Part shown: positions 10,992 to 19,421 of the stretch, piece by piece | Layout of the letters: each line of letters opens with the position of its first letter | How positions within the stretch are numbered: the first letter of the stretch is position 1 | Assembly: GCA_013115135.1 (NCBI GenBank) | Contig: JABANP010000520.1 | Span: 1-36,467 of the forward strand | Direction of reading: 5' to 3' | Source: Perkinsus olseni | Lineage: Eukaryota; Perkinsozoa; Perkinsida; Perkinsidae | DNA: 36,467 nucleotides | Position numbers and translations under genes: made by a program | Notes under the pieces: model-generated | Told to the model about the DNA's origin: nothing | The model's database searches: none | The model's input: only the letters and a program-made list of their open reading frames with translations

Positions 10992-11305
10992 ATCAGTGTT
11001 GTCCGGACCAGAGGGCCGTAGCACGTTTGTATCTGCGAGCATCTGGGTCTCGTACGAGTGTGTCTACCCTGCAAACGATTACAGCTATTGCTTTCTCTCA
11101 TTCTATCCACCTACCTACAAGCTATGCGATCGGTTATGTTACCGAGTGACGGCGTGTTAGGGGCGACGGGGTCCAATTCCGCGGGTGATCCGGTCGGTAC
11201 GGATGCAAATGGCTCCGACCACAAGTGGTCAACCCCCGGGAGTAGTAGCGGCCCGCCAAGCCATAGCCAGACACTTCATCCAAGCGGGCGTTTGAAACCC
11301 TAAGG
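10992..11305. other. Unassigned DNA containing a GC-rich repeat shared with 24.37 kb
   Basis: The segment around 11161-11195 (GCGACGGGGTCC, then CCGCGGGTG and TCCGGTC) recurs with few changes at about 24371-24405, same strand. It may be part of a dispersed element's untranslated leader. Nothing coding is evident. Confidence 0.45.
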
Positions 11306-12313
11306 TTGGGGCGGGTACGCTGTGCGAATCCAGCCTCTACAGTGATGGTGGGACTCTTGGGCCAAGTCCCTGATGAGGCACCGACAAGGGCCCCAAGTGT
11401 ACCTGCTCCCACGGTCCGTTTGAAAAGGAAGGTCGTCGCGAAGATCGACGTACCGAACCAAGGATGGCCCTTTCAGGGCAGAGAGAGCCTAGACTACCCC
11501 GTCAGCAAGTCCGTCAAAACTTCGCCATGACATCAAAGTTCCACGATCTTTGCGAGGAGAGTATGTGGTCTCTTCTACTTCTACGTCTACCTGTCCCCAG
11601 CTGTCGAGAGTGAATCGATGAGCTACATGGTACTGAAGGGTGCCGTGGTGGGCTCGGCCGCCGAGCGGCTAGCCCTAGTCCAAGGATGCCCCCTTTGAGA
11701 GTTCACCTGTACTGATGACCTTTTCAGACAACACCTAAAGGCTAGAAAGCAAGAGAGAACCGACAACGTCGGCACTTACGCGGGATGCCTTCGTGTGTGG
11801 CCTCCTACCATTATATCAACGTGTGGCAAAGGGCGCCTTCGCACACCTGAGAAACATCAACGACTTGGCTAACGCATTGTCTAGTTACGAGATAGAGAAT
11901 GCTCCCGCGGTCGGCCGTGCCGTTGAAGATGGTAGGAATTACTCCATACGTCGGTGCAACGTGTTCCTTGCGTCATTAGGAACAACGTCAGATCGATCAT
12001 GGATGGGAAGCCGAACAATTCCCAGTTTGCGGCACAAGCAACGAAGAGAGAGGACCTATCTCTTCAGGATGAGCTCAAAGCGATGCGAACTCAGGTTGAC
12101 GTGGTCCTTCACGACGTCAGGAGAGTTGCTCAGAATCCACGGAGGGGGCCGGTGGTATGTTACCACTGCTCTGGACCTCAGGGCGGAACTCCTGCGGGAT
12201 ACTTCAAGATCACACCGGCCTTGAGGCCCACTGTTATACTTAGAGAGAAGTCGATCATGTCCTCTGACGGATTGAAGGATATGCTATGGGCGCGCTATTC
12301 TCCGCCCAGTTAG
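11306..12313 (+). pseudogene. Retrotransposon gag fragment with zinc knuckle, frameshifted
   Basis: Pieces in different plus-strand frames form a gag-like series. Around 11620-11790 come LKGAVVGSAAERLALVQ and RQHLKARKQERTDNVG. After a frame change at about 11790 follow DAFVCGLLPLYQRVAKG and NDLANALSSYEIENA, the pattern of a Retrotrans_gag domain's second half. In the frame 11954-12313 a coiled linker (LSLQDELKAMRTQVDV) leads to VCYHCSGP near 12160, the first half of a CCHC zinc knuckle. The second half is displaced into another frame. A TGA (about 11696-11698) and at least two shifts make it non-functional. No protease or RT follows before the 15-bp array at 12.5 kb. It is not the gag of the intact element downstream, whose sequence differs. 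Confidence 0.55.
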
Positions 12314-12315
12314 AC

Positions 12316-12338
12316 CCGGCTGACTGATGGTCAGCCGG
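12316..12338. other. Perfect hairpin, 9-bp stem, 5-nt loop
   Basis: CCGGCTGAC and GTCAGCCGG flank TGATG. It sits just past the gag fragment's last stop. It could be an RNA 3'-end structure or chance. Confidence 0.6.
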
Positions 12339-12496
12339 AAGCAGTCTTGCCTGCCCCGGGGGCGGCCGTCACGCCGTTTTCGGACCCACCATGACGACGA
12401 GCTCGCTTCCAAGGGGAGCTCACTCATAAGCGATGCTGCATCCAAGAAGCCGGAGAAAAGCTCCGAATGATAGGTTCTGCGCTAGCTAGGTGCATC

Positions 12497-12613
12497 CTCG
12501 TACTCATGATACTCGTACATACGATACTCATTCATGTAGTAAGTCGTACACTTAAAGTTGGTACACGTGAATCTCATACACTGACAACTCGTACACGAGC
12601 ACGACTCGTACAC
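12497..12613. repeat. 15-bp minisatellite array ii
   Basis: CTCGTAC-type units (reverse complement of GTACGAG) recur mostly every 15 bp, with two or three 16- or 17-bp steps. The array lies about 40 bp left of the LTR element insertion. It is an inverted relative of the array at 25277-25411. Confidence 0.7.
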
Positions 12614-12653
12614 CATGCTTGCTGAGTCGCATTTTTGGGCCGCGCGCTGGGTG

Positions 12654-12979
12654 TGTTATGGGACGAACTTCGGCCCATTTCCGTCACTCGCCACGAAAAC
12701 CTACGGCCCGTATATGGGACACTCGTCCCTTGTGTTGTGACGATTGCTTCATAGTGTTGCAAGCTGAGCTACATAGCTATAGCGCTCGAGAGTGTTGCAG
12801 CGTCATACTCATAAGTACGTGTGAATTCCTTAGTGGATTCGTGGATTCGTATCTACGTATTATCGTATCTATTGTACGCTTGGCAGTGTACTCTAAGGTG
12901 CAAGGTTTGGATTGCGTTATCTATAAGTTGGGTTATTACGTAGCGACAAGTCTATCAAACTTGCGTTCATACCTTGACA
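12654..12979 (+). repeat. 5' LTR
   Basis: Starts TGTTATGGGACG and ends CTTGACA, giving canonical TG...CA ends. It is 326 bp and matches the 3' LTR at all but one position (offset 134). It contains two CGGCCC motifs (12671, 12704) and a small GGGAC/GTCCC hairpin near 12716-12729. No unmistakable TATA box was identified. Confidence 0.97.
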
Positions 12980-12985
12980 TCTAAT

Positions 12986-12998
12986 TGGTAGCAGCTCC
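12986..12998 (+). other. Primer-binding site, probably initiator Met tRNA
   Basis: TGGTAGCAG, six bases after the LTR, matches the complement of the 3' end of eukaryotic initiator tRNA-Met over nine bases, then diverges. The short gap after the LTR is normal for Ty3-type elements. The tRNA identity is inferred; the host tRNA is not in the window. Confidence 0.7.
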
Positions 12999-13033
12999 TT
13001 GTTCAACGACTTGTGCTACATTATATCGTTACT

Positions 13034-14188
13034 ATGCCTGGAGAATTTCAGTTTATCGAGAAGGATGTGACTCTTGCTGGCAACACGGCTTATGATGAGT
13101 TTATTGCCAATGGTGCTTCTGAGGATTTGGCGGAAAGGGCCCGTACTTCGGCCCGGGAGAGCGCAACTGCTCATAATGAGGTAGTGCAAGCCGCTCGAGC
13201 TTGTGGTTATGGTTCTGGTACGGCGACTTCTTCTTCTGCTTCTCCTGATGCTCTTGGAGTTTCTAGCCCGTCTTCTACGGTCGTACAGATCGTTCAGTCT
13301 CCTATGCCTGAACGATATGATGGGATCGCTGATTTTGAGGACTGGTTAAGGCGTTATGAGGCAGACGCTAGAGGTTCTGGTTGGACTATGAGTCAGATGG
13401 CTGAGCGTTTGGGAAACTACTTGCGTGGTACTTATTTTGAGGTTTGGCATCAGCATTGTTCCAAGACCGATTTTGAGGCTGATCGTAAGGCGTTGTTGGA
13501 TATGTTTGCTTTGGTTCGGCCCGATGAGATCCTGGATAAGTTCAATTCGCTGACTTGGGATAGGTCTACGCGAGTGGTATCTTTTCTTACTATGTTACGC
13601 CATTATATGACCAACTATAACAAGACCTTACCAGCTGACCATAAGCTCTCTTCCACTCATATGGACAAGATGATAATGGATCGGATGATTGCTAACGCCC
13701 CCGATGGAGCCAAGTCCGTACTCCGTCGTAGGCAGCCCAAGACTATTCAAGAGGTATGCGAGATCTTCGAGGATTTCAAGGAACGAGCTCCTGCTAAGTC
13801 TGGTGGTCCTGCGGCAGCTGGTATAGCCTTGGGTGGCACTGCAACCGACGATCATGTGTCTAAGCTCATCGATACCTTTACGGCCTCTCAGAATGCTATG
13901 GTGGGATCTATTACGAAGTTGGTGAACCAGATGAAGGATACTGGTGGTAATGGATTCGGCCCGAATGGTGGTAGGAGGTCTCAGAAGGGTAAAGGGAAGA
14001 AGCGTACCCCGAAGTGTTACTTATGCTCGGATGCTCATTGGGCTCTCTCTTGTCCGTTCAAGAAGCATGATCGTGGTTGTTTCATCTGTGGTTCGTCTGA
14101 CCATATGGCCCGATCGTGCCCTCAGTACTCATCGTTTGTGGCTACTATTGCTAACAAGAAGGCTAGCGGTGTGTCGGGAAACTGTTAG
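13034..14188 (+). CDS. gag: Gag polyprotein
   Basis: An open frame of 384 codons from ATG 13034 (MPGEFQFIEK) to TAG 14186-14188. An upstream GTG at 13013 is in frame, but the ATG is preferred. The middle part (DFEDWLRRYEADARGSGW, then the ILDKFNSLTWDRS and MLRHYM blocks) has the layout of a Ty3-type capsid. Near the C-terminus are two zinc knuckles. The first is unusual (C-x2-C-x3-H-x4-C, CYLCSDAHWALSC). The second is canonical (C-x2-C-x4-H-x4-C, CFICGSSDHMARSC). A basic stretch (KGKGKKR) precedes them. These are expected to bind genomic RNA in the particle. The frame carries three CGGCCC motifs read as SAR, RP and FGP. It is intact, and pol is reached by -1 slippage just before its stop. Confidence 0.92.
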   Translation: MPGEFQFIEKDVTLAGNTAYDEFIANGASEDLAERARTSARESATAHNEVVQAARACGYGSGTATSSSASPDALGVSSPSSTVVQIVQSPMPERYDGIADFEDWLRRYEADARGSGWTMSQMAERLGNYLRGTYFEVWHQHCSKTDFEADRKALLDMFALVRPDEILDKFNSLTWDRSTRVVSFLTMLRHYMTNYNKTLPADHKLSSTHMDKMIMDRMIANAPDGAKSVLRRRQPKTIQEVCEIFEDFKERAPAKSGGPAAAGIALGGTATDDHVSKLIDTFTASQNAMVGSITKLVNQMKDTGGNGFGPNGGRRSQKGKGKKRTPKCYLCSDAHWALSCPFKKHDRGCFICGSSDHMARSCPQYSSFVATIANKKASGVSGNC

Positions 14189-17100
14189 GGGCTGACAGCC
14201 CGCGAGCGCCGCAAGTTGTACTATATCCTTTTGGGAGGAACAATGGTTTGTTCCTCTATGCTGATCTTCTCTTTGACCATCGTCGAGTTGGTCCGTTACG
14301 CTGCTTGGTGGATACTGGCTGTTGTTCTACTATGGTGGCAAGGCGGGTGGTTCCTCGCGAAGTCGAGATTCGGCCCGTTACCGGTCCTTCTCTTATGACG
14401 ATTGATCGTTCTATCTGTACGTTTTTGGGAATGACTTCTTTGACTGTAGAAGCCTATGATGGTGACAAGGCTAGGAAAGGGATGGCCCCGGACCGTGTTG
14501 ATCCTAGGTTCCCTTTCCGTGTTGAAGCTTTGGTGGTTGATTCCCTCGCTTATGACTTGATATTAGGGCATGATTTTATGTCTCACTATGGGTTGGATAT
14601 TCAGTATTCGGCTACTCCGATTCAGATCGTTGGTAACCCCCCGTTGAAGGAGCCCTCGTCCCTTCCGTGGTTTGTGGAGCATCCTGTGCAAGCAGCCAAC
14701 TTGAAGGGTAAGGCTGAGTCCTATTGCTTGTCGTCACAGCACACCTCTTGCGCTGCGACTTCGCCCGATAACGACTCCTTTGATTTGTCTTGCCCGGAGT
14801 ATTTGGTGGCTGGCGCTGGCACCAAGATTAATGTGGTACCATTGACTGATGAGGAGTCACGTGAGAAAGGTTGGCCTATTCCGAGATCCAGTTCGGCCCC
14901 GACATCTTCCGCGACTTCGGTACCGCCCGCTTCGGATTTGGTAGCGGCCGGCATGGCCGCTTATGGTTATGAGGACACGGATGACCTTCAAGATGACCCG
15001 CTTGCGGATCCGTTGAGGTTTGCCGTCCCGGACTTCCGTGATACGTCGATACAGCTACCCGACTTTTGTTCTTCCCCTTCGGAGGAGCAGCGCCCCGTAG
15101 CTGCTCTATGTGAAGAGTTCTCTGACTTGTTCGCGGTTCGGCCCGGCTTCTGCAATTCGGCTTCGCATTGCATCAATACTGGCTCTAATTCTCCCCTTTG
15201 TGAACGTGTTCGGCCCTTACCTCATCGCTGGAGAGAAGAGGTATCTGCTATGTTGCAGGAGATGGAGTCTCTTGGGGTTATTCGTCGAAGTACCTCACCT
15301 TGGCGCTTTCCGTGTGTCTTCGTCCCGAAGAAAAAAGGTAAGGTCCGTATGTGTATTGATTATCGTGGTTTGAATCGGTTATGTGAGACGGAGGCTTACC
15401 CTGTTCCTCGGCCCGATGACGTCCAAGGGCATCTTGGTAGTGCGAAGTACTTTACTAGATTGGACCTTCGAAGTGGTTATTGGCAAGTACCTGTTCGGCC
15501 CGAAGATCAAGCTAAGACTGCGTTTTGCCCTGGCCCGGGGTTCCCGCTATATGAATGGCTTCGTATGCCCTTTGGTCTAGCCTCAGCTCCGGCGACTTTT
15601 CAGCGACTTATGGACTCTCTGGTCGGAGACTTACCGTTCGTCAAGTGTTATCTGGATGACTTGCTGATCTTCAGCTCATCTTTGGAAGAGCATTTGGCCC
15701 ACCTTCGACAAGTCTTCGAGCTTTTACGAGCAGCTGGATTGACTATTGCCGCTGAGAAGTGTGCTATTGCTGAGACTTCGGTGGATTACCTTGGCCACAC
15801 CTTCGGCCCGTCTGGTATGACTCCTGATATTAAGAAGGTTGAGACTATTCTGCGATGGCCTGTGCCCGGCTCTGTGCCTGAGCTTCGGTCCTTCTTGGGA
15901 TTAGCCAATTATTATCGAGGGTTCCTCCCACACTTTTCTGAGAGGACTAGGCCTTTGTACGAGTTGTTGACGGAAAGTATCAAGCTGAAGACTTCGGCCC
16001 TACTTCCTTGGACGGATACTTGTGAAGCCGCTATGGTAGACGTGAAGGAGAATTTGGCCCGGTTACCATTGCTCACGTACCCCGATTTTACTCGGCCCTT
16101 TCAACTCATTACGGACGCTAGCGACGTGGCTATTGGAGGAGTTCTGGAGCAAGATGGTGCTCCCCTCTCGTTCTTTAGTCAAGCACTGACTGGTACTCAG
16201 CGTCGTTGGCCGGTGTATGAGCGTGAGGCCTTTGCGATATTCCGTTCGTTGGAGCGATTTCGGAATTTATTGTTGGGGTATCCCTTGGAGTTGATTGTCT
16301 TCACTGACCATAAGCCATTGACGTTTTTGGAGACTTCTACGACGCCTAAGGTTCAACGGTGGATGCTGAGCCTTTGTCAGTATTCCTTCTCCATCCAGTA
16401 TCGGCCCGGTAAGGATAATGTGGTGGCAGATGCGTTATCACGACTTCCTTCGGCCCGTAGTGATATGGATATTGAGCAACCTGAGCCGCCTGTTCGTCCC
16501 GCTGCTATGTTGGTTCCGGTTTGTCTTGGCTCTGGCTTGGTGTATCAGCTGGATATGGAAGCTCTGAAGAAGGAGCAGTTCGTCGACAGTGACCTACGAC
16601 GGGTGATGAAGAAGCTACTTGGTGAACGTTCTGATGATAGAGATGAGCGGTTTAGCCTATACGCTGCAAGACTGTTGGAGTTTTCCTTGGAGGATGGAGT
16701 CCTTATGTATACTCGAGAGGTATGTGATGGTCGACAACCGCGAGCAGTGCCGGTTATCCCTTCGTCACTCAAGGATCGTATGCTATATGAGGCTCATGAG
16801 CTACAAGGACATCAAGGTCTCCAAGCGACTCGTCGTTGGTTACAATCCCGATGCTATTGGCTGGATATGGAAGATGACGTGCGGCTTCATCTCTATTGTT
16901 ATTTGAAGTGCTTCCCGTCGACAACTGATTCGGAAGGTGAGGAACCTTATAGGCCCGCTATGATGGCAACTTTGGCGAGTTTTGTATTGGATGACTCTTC
17001 GGCCCGACCCGTTGTGGCTGGGAATGTATCTGGCGTCCGGCCCGTTATCCCTTCTGCCTTGGTCACGGCATCTGAGGAGTGGTCCAAGGAGGATATACGA

Positions 17101-18402
17101 CTACGACAAGACGAAGATGATGTTATCCGTCTGGTGAAGGAGCGCCTACGAGACCAGCAACCCTTTGGTCGAGCAGCAATGAGAGATCCTTTGTTTCGGC
17201 CTTACCGTAAGCTTTGGTCTGTGCTGTTCCTAGACGATTCCGATTTGCTGGTCCGTATGGTGAAGTACTTGCCCGAGGATGAGAAGACACGATGGGCAGA
17301 CGCTTATGTGGTAAAGGGTGAAGGATCCATAGACGCTTTGGCCCCGCTGTTGCAACTCTTCTCGCAGTTCGGTCCGCCAGCTAGGATTCTCAGTGACCAA
17401 GGGACTGCCTTCGAGAGCGATGTCTTTTGCAATGCTTTGAAGATCCTTGGGATATCGAAGGTTCGGTCAACTCCGCATCATCCAAGCTCTAACGGTCATG
17501 TCGAGCGTTTTAACTCTACTATTCTCAATCTCTTGAGGACGGCGACTCAGACGCTCGGTGATTGGCAAGGTCATCTACGTTCAGTACTTTGGCAGTATAA
17601 TACCTGCCCGCATTCGGCCACTGGATTCAGCCCGTTTTATCTTATGTATGGGAGAGACCCGCCTCAGACGCTGCTTCCTAGTCTGTATCAATACTCTTCG
17701 TTGATGCATGACCCGACTAGCTATGCTGCTTATTTGGCCCGAGCCCGTGCTAAGATTGCTGATGTTGTGGACGAGTGGGTCACTGCTAATGGTGCTCCAC
17801 ATCGCTTGGCGGCTGATCAACCGCTGTCTCATCGACGTCATTTTGTTGGGCAACGAGTTCGCCTGAAGATTTTTCATGGGAATAATGCTCCGGCCCGTAA
17901 ACTGCTTCCTAAGTGGCAAGCGGACTGGTATATCTTCAAGTTTGTCGCGGGTGCGAACAACAAGACGGTTGTGGTTCGGCATTTCCCGGATATGAAGGAG
18001 AAGGTTATTTCCACTGACTACATCTTGGCCGACCCGGCTCAGCCCGACACTTTGCCACCTCAGCTCAATATCGTCCGAATGGACCCCCCTGTGAACGAAG
18101 CCCCGGTCGTGCCGCTGTATCCGTTACTTGAGGTGTCTTCGGCTTCCTCGGAAGCGCGGAGAGCCCCGAGTGATCGTTCGGCCCGTGATGGAGCTTCCTC
18201 AGACCGTGCTGAGGTTGGCTCTCCTCTTAGTGCAGTACAAGGTGAGGCCCCAGTGTATTGGGTGGCTCAAGACCGTGGAAACCCTCCGGGTTGTATTGGT
18301 GCATCGGTGATGTATTGGTCGATGATGCCTTTGGTCCTGATATTCCTAGTCTTCATCCTGAAAATTCTAGGTTGTCTGATAGCCAGGGTACACCGGTATT
18401 GA
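14167..18402 (+). CDS. pol: Pol polyprotein: protease - RT - RNase H - integrase
   Basis: Open in one frame from 14167 to TGA 18400-18402, entered by -1 frameshift. Protease: DTG at 14311-14319. RT: KVRMCIDYRGLN, LDLRSGYWQ, LRMPFGLASAPATFQ and catalytic YLDD at 15649-15660. RNase H: ITDASDVAIGG (Asp 16114), YEREAF, FTDHKPL and NVVADALSR. Integrase: zinc-binding HELQGH and YCYLKC (16795-16912), then SDQGTAF (Asp 17395-17397) and HVERF (Glu 17503-17505). Odd points: the N-terminal integrase core strand with the first catalytic Asp is not recognisable. Its place (17070-17280) is taken by a second copy-like pre-integrase linker (EEWSKEDIRLRQDEDD, ending VRMVKYLP). The last 40 or so residues in this frame are hydrophobic, while the expected Ser/Pro tail is in another frame. 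Confidence 0.92.
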   Translation, partial: RCVGKLLGADSPRAPQVVLYPFGRNNGLFLYADLLFDHRRVGPLRCLVDTGCCSTMVARRVVPREVEIRPVTGPSLMTIDRSICTFLGMTSLTVEAYDGDKARKGMAPDRVDPRFPFRVEALVVDSLAYDLILGHDFMSHYGLDIQYSATPIQIVGNPPLKEPSSLPWFVEHPVQAANLKGKAESYCLSSQHTSCAATSPDNDSFDLSCPEYLVAGAGTKINVVPLTDEESREKGWPIPRSSSAPTSSATSVPPASDLVAAGMAAYGYEDTDDLQDDPLADPLRFAVPDFRDTSIQLPDFCSSPSEEQRPVAALCEEFSDLFAVRPGFCNSASHCINTGSNSPLCERVRPLPHRWREEVSAMLQEMESLGVIRRSTSPWRFPCVFVPKKKGKVRMCIDYRGLNRLCETEAYPVPRPDDVQGHLGSAKYFTRLDLRSGYWQVPVRPEDQAKTAFCPGPGFPLYEWLRMPFGLASAPATFQRLMDSLVGDLPFVKCYLDDLLIFSSSLEEHLAHLRQVFELLRAAGLTIAAEKCAIAETSVDYLGHTFGPSGMTPDIKKVETILRWPVPGSVPELRSFLGLANYYRGFLPHFSERTRPLYELLTESIKLKTSALLPWTDTCEAAMVDVKENLARLPLLTYPDFTRPFQLITDASDVAIGGVLEQDGAPLSFFSQALTGTQRRWPVYEREAFAIFRSLERFRNLLLGYPLELIVFTDHKPLTFLETSTTPKVQRWMLSLCQYSFSIQYRPGKDNVVADALSRLPSARSDMDIEQPEPPVRPAAMLVPVCLGSGLVYQLDMEALKKEQFVDSDLRRVMKKLLGERSDDRDERFSLYAARLLEFSLEDGVLMYTREVCDGRQPRAVPVIPSSLKDRMLYEAHELQGHQGLQATRRWLQSRCYWLDMEDDVRLHLYCYLKCFPSTTDSEGEEPYRPAMMATLASFVLDDSSARPVVAGNVSGVRPVIPSALVTASEEWSKEDIRLRQDEDDVIRLVKERLRDQQPFGRAAMRDPLFRPYRKLWSVLFLDDSDLLVRMVKYLPEDEKTRWADAYVVKGEGSIDALAPLLQLFSQFGPPARILSDQGTAFESDVFCNALKILGISKVRSTPHHPSSNGHVERFNSTILNLLRTATQTLGDWQGHLRSVLWQYNTCPHSATGFSPFYLMYGRDPPQTLLPSLYQYSSLMHDPTSYAAYLARARAKIADVVDEWVTANGAPHRLAADQPLSHRRHFVGQRVRLKIFHGNNAPARKLLPKWQADWYIFKFVAGANNKTVVVRHFPDMKEKVISTDYILADPAQPDTLPPQLNIVRMDPPVNEAPVVPLYPLLEVSSASSEARRAPSDRSARDGASSDRAEVGSPLSAVQGEAPVYWVAQDRGNPPGCIGASVMYWSMMPLVLIFLVFILKILGCLIARVHRY
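14176..14201 (+). promoter_or_regulatory. -1 programmed ribosomal frameshift signal between gag and pol
   Basis: The heptamer G GGA AAC (14176-14182) has the X XXY YYZ form with GGA and AAC as gag codons. One gag codon separates it from the gag TAG. Six bases later a hairpin forms: GGGCT (14189-14193), loop GAC, AGCCC (14197-14201). The pol frame is exactly -1 to gag and is open from 14167, with no start codon of its own. Heptamer, spacer and stem fit the classical retroelement signal; a larger pseudoknot with downstream bases is possible. Use of the site is inferred. Confidence 0.85.
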
Positions 18403-18779
18403 CGCCTGCTTCGGCCCCATCATCTGCGACGCCTGGTTCGACACCTAGTTCGGTACCAGTTACTCCTGATTCTCGTCACGCTGCTAGTTCAAACGCGACT
18501 GGTTCGGCCCGTTCTGCTGTCTCTCGACCGCCATCTTCGGCCCGTAGTCGATTGACTAGTTCACCTTCGGCGAGTTCAGGAAGATCCCATGAGTCTTTTG
18601 GGACCCCTGTTCAGCAAAACGCTCCTGCTGATGTTGTCGAGCCTGTGCCCTCTACACCTGTTGCAGACTCGGTACAGTCCGCTCAACCTCCGTTACGTGT
18701 GACTCGTACTGGTCGTGTGAGTCGACCTCCTCAGAAGTTCTCCCCGTCTTGGCGACCTTCTAGGAGTGGTTCTAAGTAA
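18258..18779 (+). CDS. Probable C-terminal tail of Pol in another frame
   Basis: A Ser/Thr/Pro-rich, basic-ending frame (VTRTGRVSRPPQKFSPSWRP) of the kind found at the C-terminus of Ty3-type Pol. It overlaps the end of the pol frame. It carries three CGGCCC motifs (18412, 18505, 18538) read as SAP or SAR. The main pol frame instead ends in a hydrophobic stretch (MPLVLIFLVFILKILG). Either a recent one-base indel near 18260-18290 separated the tail from pol, or both ends are made by frameshifting. No start codon is convincing (first candidate is TTG), so independent translation is unlikely. Confidence 0.5.
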   Translation: MGGSRPWKPSGLYWCIGDVLVDDAFGPDIPSLHPENSRLSDSQGTPVLTPASAPSSATPGSTPSSVPVTPDSRHAASSNATGSARSAVSRPPSSARSRLTSSPSASSGRSHESFGTPVQQNAPADVVEPVPSTPVADSVQSAQPPLRVTRTGRVSRPPQKFSPSWRPSRSGSK

Positions 18780-18817
18780 TTGATGATATAAAATCCTGCT
18801 TCGGCCCTGCACCAGGA

Positions 18818-18840
18818 TTTTGCGGGGAGGGAAGTGTTGG
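18818..18840 (+). other. Internal second polypurine tract / LTR-like boundary
   Basis: TTTTGCGGGGAGGGAAG then TGTTGG is nearly the same as the true 3' end, TTTTGCGGGGAGGGGA then TGTTATGG at 22774-22797. It lies 40 bp after the Pol tail, where a normal Ty3-type element would end. Hypotheses: a fossil 3' end, with the downstream cassette acquired afterwards, or a functional central polypurine tract. Confidence 0.7.
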
Positions 18841-19421
18841 ATTTTCTTATTCACTACTTCTCCTTTGGCGCCTCTGTGTAACCATGTAATTATGTAATTC
18901 TCGAGATCGTATTCAAGGTCTGTTATCTTGCCTGTATGTAAGGGCTACAACGTTGTATGTATTGTTCCTGTGTATTGACGTCAACTTGTGAGCGGGACTG
19001 TAGTGTCCCCCTTGTATCGTAGGGTTCGTGTAATGTTGACCCTTCGTACTATTGGACTGTGAATTCTAGGCCCTTGTAAGTTTTTGCGCACTTGAATTAT
19101 TGTAGAGAACGTTCGTTGTAAGTTGTGATCACATTTTGTAGTCCTCCTGCACCTGCCTACGGATGGTGTGGTTGAGGCGTTTTAATTCGATGATATTCGA
19201 AGTGTTCGGTGACCGTTGATTGACTGTCCCGTTTTTGCGTGCATGTGTGACGCGCGCTTTGTTCCTCGGACGTTTCTAGTGAATAACTGCTCCTCGAGAA
19301 ACGCTCCTGTGATTTGATACTCATTCGTATGCTTATGTCATTGCGGCTCGACCGTACTATTCGTTGTTATACTGTAGAGTCATATTCGCTACTGTTTGCT
19401 GGCTTGTAGGCTGTTTATTCA
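18841..19421 (+). other. Non-coding spacer inside the element
   Basis: About 580 bp without a sizeable ORF and, unlike the flanking coding regions, without any CGGCCC motif. It is T-rich on the plus strand with many TGTA and TTGTA words. It may be the remnant of an ancestral LTR (starting TGTTGG at 18835) or a promoter for the downstream ORFs. Its right edge is not clear, and no second copy is in the window. Confidence 0.5.
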
